The notes under the pieces are model-generated. The model was not told the DNA's origin, ran no database searches, and was given only the letters and a program-made list of their open reading frames with translations. The position numbers and the translations under genes were made by a program. A stretch of 64,000 nt of DNA from Peteryoungia algae (GTDB taxonomy: Bacteria; Pseudomonadota; Alphaproteobacteria; Rhizobiales; Rhizobiaceae), in the NCBI RefSeq assembly GCF_030369675.1, contig NZ_CP128477.1:2956001-3020000 (forward strand), written 5' to 3'. Positions within the stretch are counted from its first letter, which is position 1; every line of letters begins with the position of its first letter. This document shows positions 1-7,961 of the stretch, piece after piece.

Positions 1-3
1 AAC

Positions 4-741
4 ATGTCCGAACTTCGCAACTATCAGAGCCGCACGGGTCAGACCCAGTCGGCCACGATGATCGACGAAGGTCTGCGCGCCTATATGCTGAAGGTCTACA
101 ACCTGATGGCACTGGGCCTCGCCATCACTGGTATCGCAGCCTTCGCCACCTTTCAGATGGCCGTTTCCAACGGCGAATTGACCGCGTTCGGCCAGGCCAT
201 CTTCCTGAGCCCGTTGAAGTGGGTGGTCATCCTGGCGCCGGTCGCCATGGTGTTCTTCCTGAGCTTCCGCATTCACAAGATGAGTGTCGCAGCCGCGCAG
301 ACAACCTTCTGGGTCTACGCCGCTATGATGGGTCTGTCCCTGTCGTCGATCTTCCTGATCTACACGGGTGCCAGCATCGTCCAGACCTTCTTCGTCACGG
401 CAGCTTCGTTCGGCGCCCTGTCGCTCTATGGCTACACGACCAAGCGTAATCTGTCGGCCATGGGCTCATTCCTGATGATGGGTCTCTTCGGTCTGATCAT
501 CGCTTCGCTGGTCAATCTGTTCATGGCTTCCTCGGCCCTGGACTTCGCGATCTCCGTGATTGGCGTGCTGATCTTCGCCGGTCTGACGGCTTACGACACC
601 CAGGCGATCAAGGAGTCCTACCACGAGAGCCACTCAAGCGAGATGGCAGGCCGCAACGCCATCATGGGTGCGCTGCGTCTCTATCTCGACTTCATCAACC
701 TCTTCCTGTTCATGCTGCGCTTCCTCGGAAACCGCGAGTAG
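4..741 (+). CDS. Bax inhibitor-1 / YccA family inner-membrane protein
   Basis: A 245-residue integral membrane protein of the BI-1 (UPF0005) family. About seven hydrophobic segments are visible, roughly at residues 33-53, 72-89, 100-121, 123-145, 153-175, 178-197 and 221-241. The family-typical YDTQ motif sits at 197-200, just after the sixth segment. The cytoplasmic N-terminus (1-30) is polar, as in rhizobial homologues. Characterised family members are pH-sensitive calcium leak channels or FtsH-associated proteins; the role of this copy is not shown by the sequence. The ATG at position 4 gives the normal family length, but its ribosome binding site lies outside the window, so the start cannot be tested. 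It is followed at once by a strong intrinsic terminator and appears to be transcribed alone. Confidence 0.93.
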   Translation: MSELRNYQSRTGQTQSATMIDEGLRAYMLKVYNLMALGLAITGIAAFATFQMAVSNGELTAFGQAIFLSPLKWVVILAPVAMVFFLSFRIHKMSVAAAQTTFWVYAAMMGLSLSSIFLIYTGASIVQTFFVTAASFGALSLYGYTTKRNLSAMGSFLMMGLFGLIIASLVNLFMASSALDFAISVIGVLIFAGLTAYDTQAIKESYHESHSSEMAGRNAIMGALRLYLDFINLFLFMLRFLGNRE

Positions 742-762
742 TCGATAGGGTCGACCCTCTGG

Positions 763-790
763 AAAACCCCGCTTCGGCGGGGTTTTTCTT
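763..790 (+). terminator. intrinsic terminator of the BI-1 gene
   Basis: A perfect 10-bp stem (AAAACCCCGC paired with GCGGGGTTTT) closes a TTCG tetraloop and is followed by a T-rich run. It starts 22 bases after the BI-1 stop codon. Confidence 0.9.
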
Positions 791-824
791 TGCCCGCACC
801 ACGGTCCATGCCTGCTGCAGACAT

Positions 825-856
825 AAAAAAACCTCCGGCTCTCGCCGGAGGTTTTT
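825..856 (-). terminator. bidirectional terminator after carD
   Basis: An 8-bp stem (CCTCCGGC with GCCGGAGG) is flanked by seven A on the left and five T on the right, so it can terminate in both directions. It lies 23 bases beyond the carD stop and is read as the carD terminator; it also backs up the BI-1 terminator. Confidence 0.85.
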
Positions 857-879
857 CCATGACCATGCACTGAAGCAGC

Positions 880-1455
880 TTACGCGGCTTCTTCTTCCTG
901 GGTATCGTCTTCCTCGACCGTCTTGCCACGCTTGGGGCCCTTGGCGAGGTTGACCTCGACAAGGCGAACGGCTTCCGTCTCGGACATCTTGTTCACGGCG
1001 GCGATTTCACGAGCCATACGATCAAGCGCGGCTTCGTAAAGCTGACGCTCGGAGTAAGACTGCTCGGGCTGGTTTTCGGCGCGGAACAGGTCACGAACAA
1101 CTTCAGCGATCGAGATCAGGTCACCGGAATTGATTTTGGCATCATATTCCTGCGCACGACGCGACCACATTGTGCGCTTCACACGGGCCTTGCCCTGCAC
1201 AACCTTCAACGCACGATCGACGAAATCAGTCTCGGACAGCTTGCGCATCCCGATGCTCACGGCCTTGGCGACCGGAACCTTCAGGCGCATCTTGTCCTTC
1301 TCGAAATCGATCACGAAAAGCTCAAGCTTCATGCCGGCGACTTCTTGCTCATCGATGGCGGTGATGGTACCCACGCCATGGGCGGGGTATACGATCGACT
1401 CGCCGGTCTTGAAACCGTGGCGCGCCGAGGAACTCTTTTTCTGCTGGGTCGTCAT
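880..1455 (-). CDS. carD: CarD family transcription regulator
   Basis: A 191-residue CarD/CdnL-type protein. CarD proteins bind the RNA polymerase beta subunit and stabilise open complexes, notably at rRNA promoters. The N-terminal RNA-polymerase-interacting (Tudor-like) domain covers roughly residues 12-75 and includes the segment around VYPAHGVGTI. The helical DNA-contacting part covers about 80-165. The C-terminus ends in an acidic tail. I chose the ATG at 1455 because the protein then begins just before the conserved domain and a GGGAG box lies about 12 bases upstream; the frame could run to 1581 but that extension looks non-coding. It is the last gene of a helicase, S4, fdxA, carD series but has 384 bases of its own upstream DNA, so it probably has its own promoter. 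Confidence 0.92.
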   Translation of the reverse strand: MTTQQKKSSSARHGFKTGESIVYPAHGVGTITAIDEQEVAGMKLELFVIDFEKDKMRLKVPVAKAVSIGMRKLSETDFVDRALKVVQGKARVKRTMWSRRAQEYDAKINSGDLISIAEVVRDLFRAENQPEQSYSERQLYEAALDRMAREIAAVNKMSETEAVRLVEVNLAKGPKRGKTVEEDDTQEEEAA

Positions 1456-1839
1456 TCTATTCAAATACTCCCTGTTTTGCTCCCGGCGAGATGCCGGCGC
1501 CGGGTCGGTCAGGCCCGGATGAGACGACAAGACTGCGAAACTTGTCATCCTGATCCAGTCCGTCACGCAGTTGAACATCACCTAGTCGCGACAGAGACAC
1601 GACACGAGCAGTGTCGCCGACGTCACAGAAATCGCGCTTTGGTGAAGTTGCTTTCGTGGTGGTTCAGGGCATAGCTATGCCGCAAAGTGGAACAGTTCCA
1701 AGAGGCTATCACAAAAAGACGAGGAAATCAATATTTTAGTGCAGTGCGCCACAATCGTGACGCACCGGACAACGAATCCGACTTTAAGTGATGGAATCGC
1801 ACGCAGGATCTGCGCCAGCCATCGACAGGAGGTGGCCTG
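1456..1839. other. carD upstream intergenic region
   Basis: No gene is visible in these 384 bases between fdxA and carD. The only structure that stands out is a perfect 14-bp palindrome, GGCATAGCTATGCC, at 1668-1681, about 213 bases upstream of the carD start. Some GANTC methylation-type sites also occur (for example GAATC near 1776 and 1793). I could not place a convincing sigma-70 promoter by eye. Confidence 0.5.
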
Positions 1840-2178
1840 TCAGTCTCCGGAGCCCGGATTTTCCGAGAAGAACTGCTCGAATTTGCCGTCGACGCCGTCC
1901 ATTTCCTTGGCTTCCGGCATCGGCTCCTTCTTCACCGTGATGTTCGGCCAGATCTTTGCGTAATCAGCATTGATTTTCAGCCACTTGTCGAGACCCGGCT
2001 CGGTATCGGGCTTGATCGCTTCAGCAGGACATTCCGGCTCGCACACGCCGCAGTCGATGCATTCATCCGGATGGATGACGAGAAAGTTCTCGCCCTCGTA
2101 GAAGCAATCGACGGGGCAGACCTCGACACAATCGGTATATTTGCAGCGAATGCAGTTGTCGGTGACGATATAGGTCAT
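1840..2178 (-). CDS. fdxA: 7Fe ferredoxin FdxA
   Basis: A 112-residue soluble electron carrier of the bacterial 7Fe-8S class. The first cluster region has cysteines at 9, 12, 17, 21 and 25; the second has the classic C-x2-C-x2-C-x3-C at 40, 43, 46 and 50. The long, mostly helical C-terminal extension (about 60-112) is typical of FdxA of alphaproteobacteria. The ATG at 2178 has GGAG seven bases upstream. It lies between the S4 protein gene and carD on the same strand, the usual rhizobial order. The redox partner cannot be deduced from the sequence. Confidence 0.96.
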   Translation of the reverse strand: MTYIVTDNCIRCKYTDCVEVCPVDCFYEGENFLVIHPDECIDCGVCEPECPAEAIKPDTEPGLDKWLKINADYAKIWPNITVKKEPMPEAKEMDGVDGKFEQFFSENPGSGD

Positions 2179-2371
2179 GCGGCACTCCAGGATGACGTTC
2201 TCGAACGGCAGGCGAGGGGCGAATATTGGGTCATTCCGTCAGGGCTGACACCCCGCTCGGAAGGCTCGCGCCCCGCCGGAAAAATTCTGTCGGACGGCAT
2301 GTGAGCTAAAGCGGAATCCCGGCCAAGGCAAGGATAAACACCCTCAATTCTGGCGGCTTTGTAGAAATTTT

Positions 2372-2779
2372 CTAATCCGCAGACCAATCCGGCTCGCCGC
2401 GTAGATCATCAAGTGCGCGGCGCTCCTTTTTGGTCGGCCTCCCGGCTCCTGGAGCCCGAACACCCGGCTCAGAAGGTGTGAAGGGCTTCTTTTCAGGTGG
2501 AGGCGAGAAGTCCTCGTACAGGAGTTTGGCTTCCTCATAGGGCCCGCGCCTGTCGCCAGGCAGCTTCACGACAAGAACGAGTTTGCGTTCAGAAATGGCA
2601 ATCTCCAGCCTGTCACCGGGCTTGACCTGATAACTGACCTGGCGGACTTTCTGCCCATTGATACTGACGTGGCCAGCAGTCACGCACTCCTGCGCGAGAC
2701 TGCGTGATTTTGTCACACGGGCAAAGAAGAGCCACTTGTCGATGCGCTGACGCGAACCGCTCTGTGGCTTCTCCTTCAT
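2372..2779 (-). CDS. S4-domain RNA-binding protein (Hsp15/HslR-like)
   Basis: A 135-residue protein with an N-terminal S4 RNA-binding domain at about 11-70 (starting RIDKWLFFARVTKSR). It is followed by a basic, proline-rich tail with no recognisable domain. The closest characterised relative is E. coli Hsp15, which binds 50S subunits carrying nascent chains; whether this copy does the same is inferred from family only. Its ATG overlaps the helicase stop codon by one base (TAATG), so the two genes are almost certainly translationally coupled, which points to a shared RNA-related task. Confidence 0.9.
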   Translation of the reverse strand: MKEKPQSGSRQRIDKWLFFARVTKSRSLAQECVTAGHVSINGQKVRQVSYQVKPGDRLEIAISERKLVLVVKLPGDRRGPYEEAKLLYEDFSPPPEKKPFTPSEPGVRAPGAGRPTKKERRALDDLRGEPDWSAD

Positions 2780-5700
2780 TACTTCTTCAGCTGCTCCTTG
2801 AGAGCGGCAAGCTTGGCAAAGGGCGAATCCGGATCGAGCGGCTTTTCCTTGCGCGGCGGCTTTGCTTCGAAGCGGGCCGGCTGCGACTTGTTGTTGTCAC
2901 GCTCGGGACGCGGTCCGCGGTCCTTGCGATCGCCCCGATCCTGACGATCACCCTTGCCGGCGAACTTGCCGCGATTGTCGGAACGGCGATCGTCGCGACG
3001 GCCTTCGCCACGTTTCTCGCCAGCAGCCTCGGCACCTTCACGCGGCGCCGGATTGCGCTGGCCCTGCGGGCGACGATCACCACCGGGACGGCCGGCGCCA
3101 CGCTGGTTGTCACTACGGCCACCCGGACGCCAGAGAAGAACGGGCTTCGGCTCAGTCGGCTCGGCCGGCTGCTCTTCGGCAGCGGCAGGCTCGGCCACTT
3201 CAGCGGCAACCGCTGCAGCAGGCTCTTCGGTCACCGCAGCCGGTGCCTCGCCTTCGGCAGATGCCTCGGCGGATTGATCGGCATCATCGACGGCAACGTC
3301 GCTCTTTTCGGCAACCGCCGGAGCCTCAGCCGCCACAGAGCCGGTCTGTGCAGCAAGGAAGGCAGCAGCCTCTTCCGCCGAAACGCTGTCGGCACGATAG
3401 CCGAGACCCTTCAGGATCTCTTCCATGTCGTCAGGCGTCGCACCCAGAATGGAAAGCATGGCCGTCGTCGTCGTGAAGCGGCGGCCGTCATAGGCACCAT
3501 CAGGACGCGCCGGCGAACCCGGTTTCCACTGCAGCAGCGGGCGGATCAGGTCGGCGAGACGCTCGAGGATATCGATGCGAACAGCACGCTTGCCGAGGAA
3601 GCGGAAGCCTGCGAGCTTGTAGAACATGCGCTCGAAGCTCGGATCGGTGACCACCGAGGTGCGGCCAGCGGCGAGCACGGGGATCAGATCGCCGTAACCC
3701 GGCTTGTCGAGCCCGTCGTTCTTGAGCGCCCAGAGCAGTGTGATGAGCTCGGCCGGAGCCGGCTTGAGCAGTGCCGGCATGAAGATGTGGTAGGCGCCGA
3801 AGCGCACGCCATAGCGACGCATGGAGGCGCGACCATCCTGGTCGAGCGTCTTGACATCGTCTGCCACGTCACGCCGGAAGAGCACGCCGAGATTTTCAAC
3901 GAGCTGGAAGGCGAGGCCCTTGGCCAGACCCTGCAGATCTTCTGCGCGCGACAGGTCGTCGAGCGGCTTCAGCACAGTCGAGATATGGTGATTAACAAAG
4001 CGCTCGACACGCGCCGCGACATGGTCGCGCGCAATGCCGGTCAGCTGTTCATCGGCAAGCAGGATCACGCGCGGATGAAGAATATGGTCGGTACCGATGA
4101 GACGCGCCACCGGATCGCCCAGCCAACGCACAAGGCCATCGGATCCGATGACGAGGTCATTGTTGCCGGAAGCATGAAGGCGCGCAGCGCGCGCTTCGAA
4201 CTCGAGCGCCAACGCCTTGTAGGCGGCCGCCTGGACAGCCTTCGCGTCCGGCCCCTCCATGCCGGAGATCGGCGTGAACCGGAAACCGGCGAGTTGTCCC
4301 ATGGCATGGCCTTCCACGAAGACATCACCGTTCACACTGATTTCAGCTTCCAACATCGCATTCTCTCTCAAGCGCTTCATGAGCACAGATGTCCTGCGAT
4401 CAACAAAGCGTTTCGTCAACCGTTCATGTAACGCATCGGACAATCGGTCTTCGATTTCCCGCGTCTTTTCTTGCCAGTGTGTCGGATCGGCAAGCCAACC
4501 GGGTCGGTTCGACACATAGGTCCAAGTTCTAATCTGCGCAATCCGCGCCGACAGCGTATCGATCTCGCCATCAGTCCGATCTGCCCGCCGTACCTGTTCG
4601 CCGAGGAAATCCTCGTTGACGGTACCGCGCCTGACCAGATCGAAGTAGAGGCTCTGAATCAGATCTGCATGCTGTGCAGGTGTAATACGCCGATAGTCGG
4701 GCAGCGCACAGGCCTCCCAGAGCTTTTCGACGCGATCGGGTCGGTCGGTGATGTCGGATATCTCGGGATAGCGCGACAGATACTCCAGTGCCTGCTGGTC
4801 CGTCGCCGGCAGAGCGCGGGTCAATCCTTCGATGCGAGGCACCGCATCGAGACTTCGCTGCAGTCCCGCAATCGACGAAAAATCGAATCTTTCCGTCCGC
4901 CATTGCAGAACCTTGACCTGATCGAACTGATGCGTTTCCAGACGCTCCACCAACTCGTCGTCGAACGGATCGACACGCCCCGTCACGCCGAACGTGCCAT
5001 CCTTGATGTGGCGGCCGGCTCGCCCGGCGATCTGTCCGAGCTCGCCCGGATTGAGATTGCGGAACTGGTAGCCGTCGAACTTGCGGTCCTGGGCGAAGGC
5101 GACATGATCGACATCGAGGTTCAGGCCCATGCCGATGGCATCGGTCGCAACGAGGTATTCGACATCGCCTTCCTGATAGAGGCCAACCTGGGCATTGCGG
5201 GTCCGCGGGCTGAGCGCGCCGAGAACGACGGCTGCACCGCCACGCTGGCGGCGGATCAGCTCGGCGATCGCATAGACTTCGTCGGCGGAGAAGGCGACAA
5301 TCGCTGTGCGCTGCGGCAGGCGGGTGATTTTTTTCTGGCCGGCATAAAACAGCTGGGAGAGCCGTGGCCGCTCGACGATGGTAATCCCTGGCAGAAGCTG
5401 GATCAGGATCGACTTCATCGTTGCCGACCCAAGCAACAGCGTCTCCTCCCGTCCTCTCAGGTGAAGCAGGCGGTCGGTGAAGATGTGGCCACGCTCGAGG
5501 TCTCCAGCCAACTGGATTTCGTCAATCGCGACGAAGGCCGCTTTGGTCTCGCGCGGCATCGCCTCGACCGTGCAGACGGAAAACCGGGCATTCGGGGGGC
5601 TGATCTTCTCTTCGCCGGTGACCAGCGCGACATTCTGCGCACCGACCCGTTCGACGACACGCGTATAGACTTCGCGGGCAAGCAATCTCAGCGGCAATCC

Positions 5701-5820
5701 AATGATGCCGGACCCGTGCGCGACCATGCGTTCGATCGCAAAGTGGGTCTTGCCGGTATTGGTTGGCCCCAGCACAGCACTCACGCCGCGGCCACTCAGG
5801 ATCATGGGTTGGGTATTCAA
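2779..5820 (-). CDS. Suv3-like ATP-dependent RNA helicase with long disordered tail
   Basis: A 1013-residue superfamily 2 helicase of the mitochondrial SUV3 type. Motif I is GPTNTGKT (18-25), motif II DEIQ (100-103), motif III GSAT (131-134) and motif VI QIAGRAGR (263-270). The DEIQ box and the N-terminal position of the motor are typical of SUV3, an RNA helicase working with RNA-degrading enzymes. Residues from about 800 are low-complexity: first Ala/Glu/Pro-rich, then Arg/Gly/Asp-rich to the C-terminus, resembling disordered RNA-binding tails. The start is TTG at 5820 with GGAG seven bases upstream; an in-frame ATG five codons later is the alternative. The S4 protein follows with a one-base overlap. 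Confidence 0.9.
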   Translation of the reverse strand: MNTQPMILSGRGVSAVLGPTNTGKTHFAIERMVAHGSGIIGLPLRLLAREVYTRVVERVGAQNVALVTGEEKISPPNARFSVCTVEAMPRETKAAFVAIDEIQLAGDLERGHIFTDRLLHLRGREETLLLGSATMKSILIQLLPGITIVERPRLSQLFYAGQKKITRLPQRTAIVAFSADEVYAIAELIRRQRGGAAVVLGALSPRTRNAQVGLYQEGDVEYLVATDAIGMGLNLDVDHVAFAQDRKFDGYQFRNLNPGELGQIAGRAGRHIKDGTFGVTGRVDPFDDELVERLETHQFDQVKVLQWRTERFDFSSIAGLQRSLDAVPRIEGLTRALPATDQQALEYLSRYPEISDITDRPDRVEKLWEACALPDYRRITPAQHADLIQSLYFDLVRRGTVNEDFLGEQVRRADRTDGEIDTLSARIAQIRTWTYVSNRPGWLADPTHWQEKTREIEDRLSDALHERLTKRFVDRRTSVLMKRLRENAMLEAEISVNGDVFVEGHAMGQLAGFRFTPISGMEGPDAKAVQAAAYKALALEFEARAARLHASGNNDLVIGSDGLVRWLGDPVARLIGTDHILHPRVILLADEQLTGIARDHVAARVERFVNHHISTVLKPLDDLSRAEDLQGLAKGLAFQLVENLGVLFRRDVADDVKTLDQDGRASMRRYGVRFGAYHIFMPALLKPAPAELITLLWALKNDGLDKPGYGDLIPVLAAGRTSVVTDPSFERMFYKLAGFRFLGKRAVRIDILERLADLIRPLLQWKPGSPARPDGAYDGRRFTTTTAMLSILGATPDDMEEILKGLGYRADSVSAEEAAAFLAAQTGSVAAEAPAVAEKSDVAVDDADQSAEASAEGEAPAAVTEEPAAAVAAEVAEPAAAEEQPAEPTEPKPVLLWRPGGRSDNQRGAGRPGGDRRPQGQRNPAPREGAEAAGEKRGEGRRDDRRSDNRGKFAGKGDRQDRGDRKDRGPRPERDNNKSQPARFEAKPPRKEKPLDPDSPFAKLAALKEQLKK

Positions 5821-5981
5821 AGACCGCTCCGCTTGTCGGGACCGCGCGTCGTCCGCTATCCGGCGCCCTTGGCCAACAAATGGAGGCTGACAGGGGCAAA
5901 GGCAAGGCGCTTGCGGCGATCACCCCAGAATTCCGTCCAAACCCTTGATCAGAATCAGTTTTTGGTTGCGGGAACACTCTG

Positions 5982-6040
5982 GGAACGAATCAGCGACGAA
6001 TCATCGACTCGCCCGGATTCAGGCTTTGTTCACGGCTAGA
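5982..6040 (+). repeat. GANTC-rich intergenic repeat, copy A
   Basis: A 59-base element that aligns without gaps to 7725-7783, with 43 of 59 identical positions counted by eye. Fully shared blocks are GGAACGAATC, CGACGAATC, GACTC and TTTGTTCAC, at identical spacing. Both copies carry three GANTC sites at offsets 0, 11 and 19 (here 5987, 5998 and 6006). The two copies bracket the three-gene hydrolase operon in the same orientation. The function is unknown. Confidence 0.6.
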
Positions 6041-6134
6041 TGTCGATGCCCTGCCCCATGATCCCTACCATATCCTGAATCGAGAAATCCACTTCGCTGT
6101 CCCTCCACCGAGCAGAATGGCAGGTGGAACCTAT

Positions 6135-6160
6135 GGAACATTCGCACCGCGGCGCACGTT
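6135..6160 (+). promoter_or_regulatory. EcfG (RpoE2)-type general-stress promoter
   Basis: The -35 element GGAAC (6135-6139) and the -10 element CGTT (6157-6160) are separated by 17 bases. This matches the alphaproteobacterial EcfG/SigT consensus GGAAC-N16-17-CGTT. The hydrolase ATG at 6183 lies 22 bases downstream, leaving a short leader with the ribosome binding site. The upstream in-frame ATG at 6117 would precede the promoter, which is why it was rejected as a start. Confidence 0.72.
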
Positions 6161-6182
6161 GCTTTGGCCGAGGTACACTGCG

Positions 6183-7199
6183 ATGACACTTCAACCACCA
6201 CCTCCGGATTGGATCGGAAAAACTGACGCAGGACAGGAGTTTGTCCTGATTCATGGCATGGTCATGGCACCATCCTTCTGGCGGACCTATGCCCCGCAGC
6301 TCGCCCGGCACGGGCGAACGGCAGCCTACCCGCTTCCGGGGCACTATCCGTGGATTCTGGACGAGCCTGGCCAGGTGATCGGGCCCCATGACGTGGTCGA
6401 AGCCTATGCGACGGCAATCCGTCGCGATTTCGGCGGTCGCCCCGTCAACCTCATCGGTCACTCCACCGGCGGCTTCGTCTCGCTGCTCTTTGCGCTTCAT
6501 CATCCCGAATTGGTCAAGTCGATCACGCTGATCGGCGCCTTCGCCTGCGGACGTTTCGAGGGACAGGAGCGGCTGCCCGCGCGGCTGCTCCGGGTTCCGC
6601 GTGTCGGCGCCTTCCTGTTCGGTCAGTTCTTCCGTCGATGGATAGCCACCCAGGAACAGTTTCGCTGGGGGTCGATTGAATGTGTGTATGACAAGGGATG
6701 TCCCTGGCAGGACAATCGCGCGGTCGAGGCGATGGAAGATGTGCGTCTCGAGCTCAAGAGGGCGCGCCCGGAAGACATTGCAGCCTGTATCCGCTTCATG
6801 TCTGCGACCACGCTCGTCAAAGACCTGCCCCGCATCAGCGTCCCGGTACTGAACCTCGTCGGCGCCAATGATGCAATCGTTCCGCCGGCACACCAGCTAC
6901 GGGTTTCGAAACTTCTGCCTCAGGCACAAACCGTAATCCTGCGCGATTGCGGCCACCTTCCCATGGTCGAACATCAGGCCCGAACAGACCAAGCGATCTC
7001 GGCTTTCCTTTACGGTCTCTCGACGATGCCGGCCGCCTCGGCCCCATTGGCGCCTGCCTCGCGGCGCGCCTCGACAATCGCCGGACTGCACCGGCTTCTT
7101 GGCAGCCTGGCAGGACCGATGGAACAATCCGCAAGCCGTGGCGTTCTTTCGGCACAAGACTGGAATATCCACCACGGCTTAGGAGAGGGCCCCCAATGA
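6183..7199 (+). CDS. alpha/beta-fold hydrolase
   Basis: A 338-residue alpha/beta hydrolase without a signal peptide. It shows the oxyanion-loop HGMV near residue 24, a nucleophile elbow GHSTGG with Ser94, a GANDAIVPP segment supplying the acid, and CGHLPMVEH supplying the histidine. The last 60 residues after the histidine are an Ala/Ser/Pro-rich tail of no known fold. I chose ATG 6183, with GAGG nine bases upstream and downstream of an EcfG-like promoter. The substrate is unknown. The stop overlaps the start of the next gene by three bases, and the context (DUF3309 peptide, glycine-zipper lipoprotein, EcfG promoter) suggests a general-stress operon. Confidence 0.85.
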   Translation: MTLQPPPPDWIGKTDAGQEFVLIHGMVMAPSFWRTYAPQLARHGRTAAYPLPGHYPWILDEPGQVIGPHDVVEAYATAIRRDFGGRPVNLIGHSTGGFVSLLFALHHPELVKSITLIGAFACGRFEGQERLPARLLRVPRVGAFLFGQFFRRWIATQEQFRWGSIECVYDKGCPWQDNRAVEAMEDVRLELKRARPEDIAACIRFMSATTLVKDLPRISVPVLNLVGANDAIVPPAHQLRVSKLLPQAQTVILRDCGHLPMVEHQARTDQAISAFLYGLSTMPAASAPLAPASRRASTIAGLHRLLGSLAGPMEQSASRGVLSAQDWNIHHGLGEGPQ

Positions 7200-7348
7200 G
7201 TACCATTCTCATCGTCATACTAATTCTGCTGCTGATCGGCGTATTGCCGACCTGGGGGCATAGCCGCAGCTGGGGCTACGGCCCGTCCGGCGGCCTGGGC
7301 CTCGTACTTCTCATCCTCATCATCCTGATGTTGATGGGTCGAATTTGA
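7196..7348 (+). CDS. DUF3309 family small membrane peptide
   Basis: A 50-residue hydrophobic peptide with two membrane-compatible stretches (about 3-18 and 34-48) flanking a short polar loop containing HSRSWGYGPSGG. The sequence matches the DUF3309 family, whose members are about 50 residues long and common in alphaproteobacteria; their function is not known. The ATG overlaps the hydrolase stop (ATGA), indicating translational coupling. The longer frame beginning further upstream only shadows the hydrolase gene. Confidence 0.85.
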   Translation: MSTILIVILILLLIGVLPTWGHSRSWGYGPSGGLGLVLLILIILMLMGRI

Positions 7349-7388
7349 CCTGAAGCAACACCAACTCGACGTGAAAAGGTTTAAGACG

Positions 7389-7643
7389 ATGAAAAAGACC
7401 CTTTTGGCACTCGCATTGATCGCCCCACTCGCCGGCTGCACGGCGACCGAACGTGGTGCCGGCATCGGCGCTGCTTCCGGCGCCGTCATCGGCGGCGTGG
7501 CAACCGGTAATGTCCGCGGCGCAGCCATTGGTGCTGGCGTCGGTGGCGTTGCTGGCGCCCTTATCGGCAATTCGCAGGAACGCCGCGGCTACTGCGTCTA
7601 CCGCAACCGCTATGGCGAGACCTACGAAGCGCGCTGCCGCTAA
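7389..7643 (+). CDS. small glycine-zipper lipoprotein
   Basis: An 84-residue envelope protein. Residues 1-16 form a lipoprotein signal peptide ending in the lipobox LAGC, so acylation of the cysteine and envelope location are expected. It is followed by alternating Gly/Ala repeats (GAGIGAASGAVIGGVATG and similar), a glycine-zipper 2TM domain, and a short Arg/Tyr/Cys-rich end (YCVYRNRYGETYEARC). I chose ATG 7389 with AAGG about nine bases upstream, rather than the GTG six codons earlier. It is the third gene of the stress-type operon and is followed by a strong terminator. Confidence 0.85.
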   Translation: MKKTLLALALIAPLAGCTATERGAGIGAASGAVIGGVATGNVRGAAIGAGVGGVAGALIGNSQERRGYCVYRNRYGETYEARCR

Positions 7644-7658
7644 GAAGCATAACGAGAG

Positions 7659-7693
7659 AAAAGCCGCCGATCCCCAGGGCTCGGCGGCTTTTT
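7659..7693 (+). terminator. intrinsic terminator of the hydrolase-DUF3309-lipoprotein operon
   Basis: A 12-bp stem (AAAAGCCGCCGA with TCGGCGGCTTTT) around a 10-base loop, ending in a T run, 15 bases after the lipoprotein stop codon. Confidence 0.9.
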
Positions 7694-7724
7694 CGTACCC
7701 CGCGTTAACCTGTCGATCAAAGCC

Positions 7725-7783
7725 GGAACGAATCGACGACGAATCGCGGACTCCGTGGTCTTCCCGGTTTGTTCACCGCTATA
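7725..7783 (+). repeat. GANTC-rich intergenic repeat, copy B
   Basis: The second copy of the 59-base element at 5982-6040, in the same orientation. GANTC sites are at 7730, 7741 and 7749, with the same 0/11/19 spacing as copy A. The TTTGTTCAC block is at 7768-7776, again 43 bases from the start of the element. No gene follows it on the plus strand before the convergent phaB. Confidence 0.6.
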
Positions 7784-7917
7784 TATTGTTGAATAACAAT
7801 CGGTTAACCATAGAGAGCGGTGGATATTAGGAATTCCGCGCACGGTTTGAGGGTTCAATCGTGAACAGGAAGCCCGAGCCCTCCGCGTACGGCGCGATAC
7901 CGTTTCGGATCGATGTA

Positions 7918-7938
7918 AGGCCGGCGAAAGGCCGGCCT
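7918..7938 (-). terminator. possible weak terminator after phaB
   Basis: A perfect 8-bp stem (AGGCCGGC with GCCGGCCT) with a 5-base loop lies 23 bases beyond the phaB stop. Reading with phaB it is followed by only two T, so it may act as a weak or Rho-assisted terminator or as an mRNA-stabilising hairpin. Confidence 0.45.
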
Positions 7939-7961
7939 CGAAGTCACACCCTCTCCGTCGC

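Larger units (their letters stand above)
5821..6182. other. intergenic region between helicase and hydrolase operon
   Basis: These 362 bases separate the divergent helicase and alpha/beta-hydrolase genes and contain no convincing gene. They hold the first copy of a GANTC-rich repeat (5982-6040) and an EcfG-type promoter (6135-6160), described separately. Confidence 0.6.
7644..7961. other. intergenic region between lipoprotein gene and phaB
   Basis: These 318 bases separate convergent genes and show no credible coding frame. They contain the lipoprotein terminator (7659-7693), copy B of the GANTC-rich repeat (7725-7783) and a hairpin near phaB (7918-7938). Directly after copy B come an inverted repeat ATTGTT-GAAT-AACAAT (7785-7800) and the palindrome GGTTAACC (7802-7809). 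An unannotated small RNA is possible but not shown. Confidence 0.5.

Noticed and set aside
2704..6039. Long plus-strand open frames (575 and 522 codons) opposite the helicase gene.
   Set aside because: They are mirror frames of a high-GC gene; the translations are Arg/His/Gly-rich with no domain, and the helicase strand has intact motifs.
6036..6893. A 285-codon minus-strand frame opposite the alpha/beta hydrolase.
   Set aside because: It lacks a ribosome binding site or any recognisable motif, and the plus strand encodes a complete catalytic triad.
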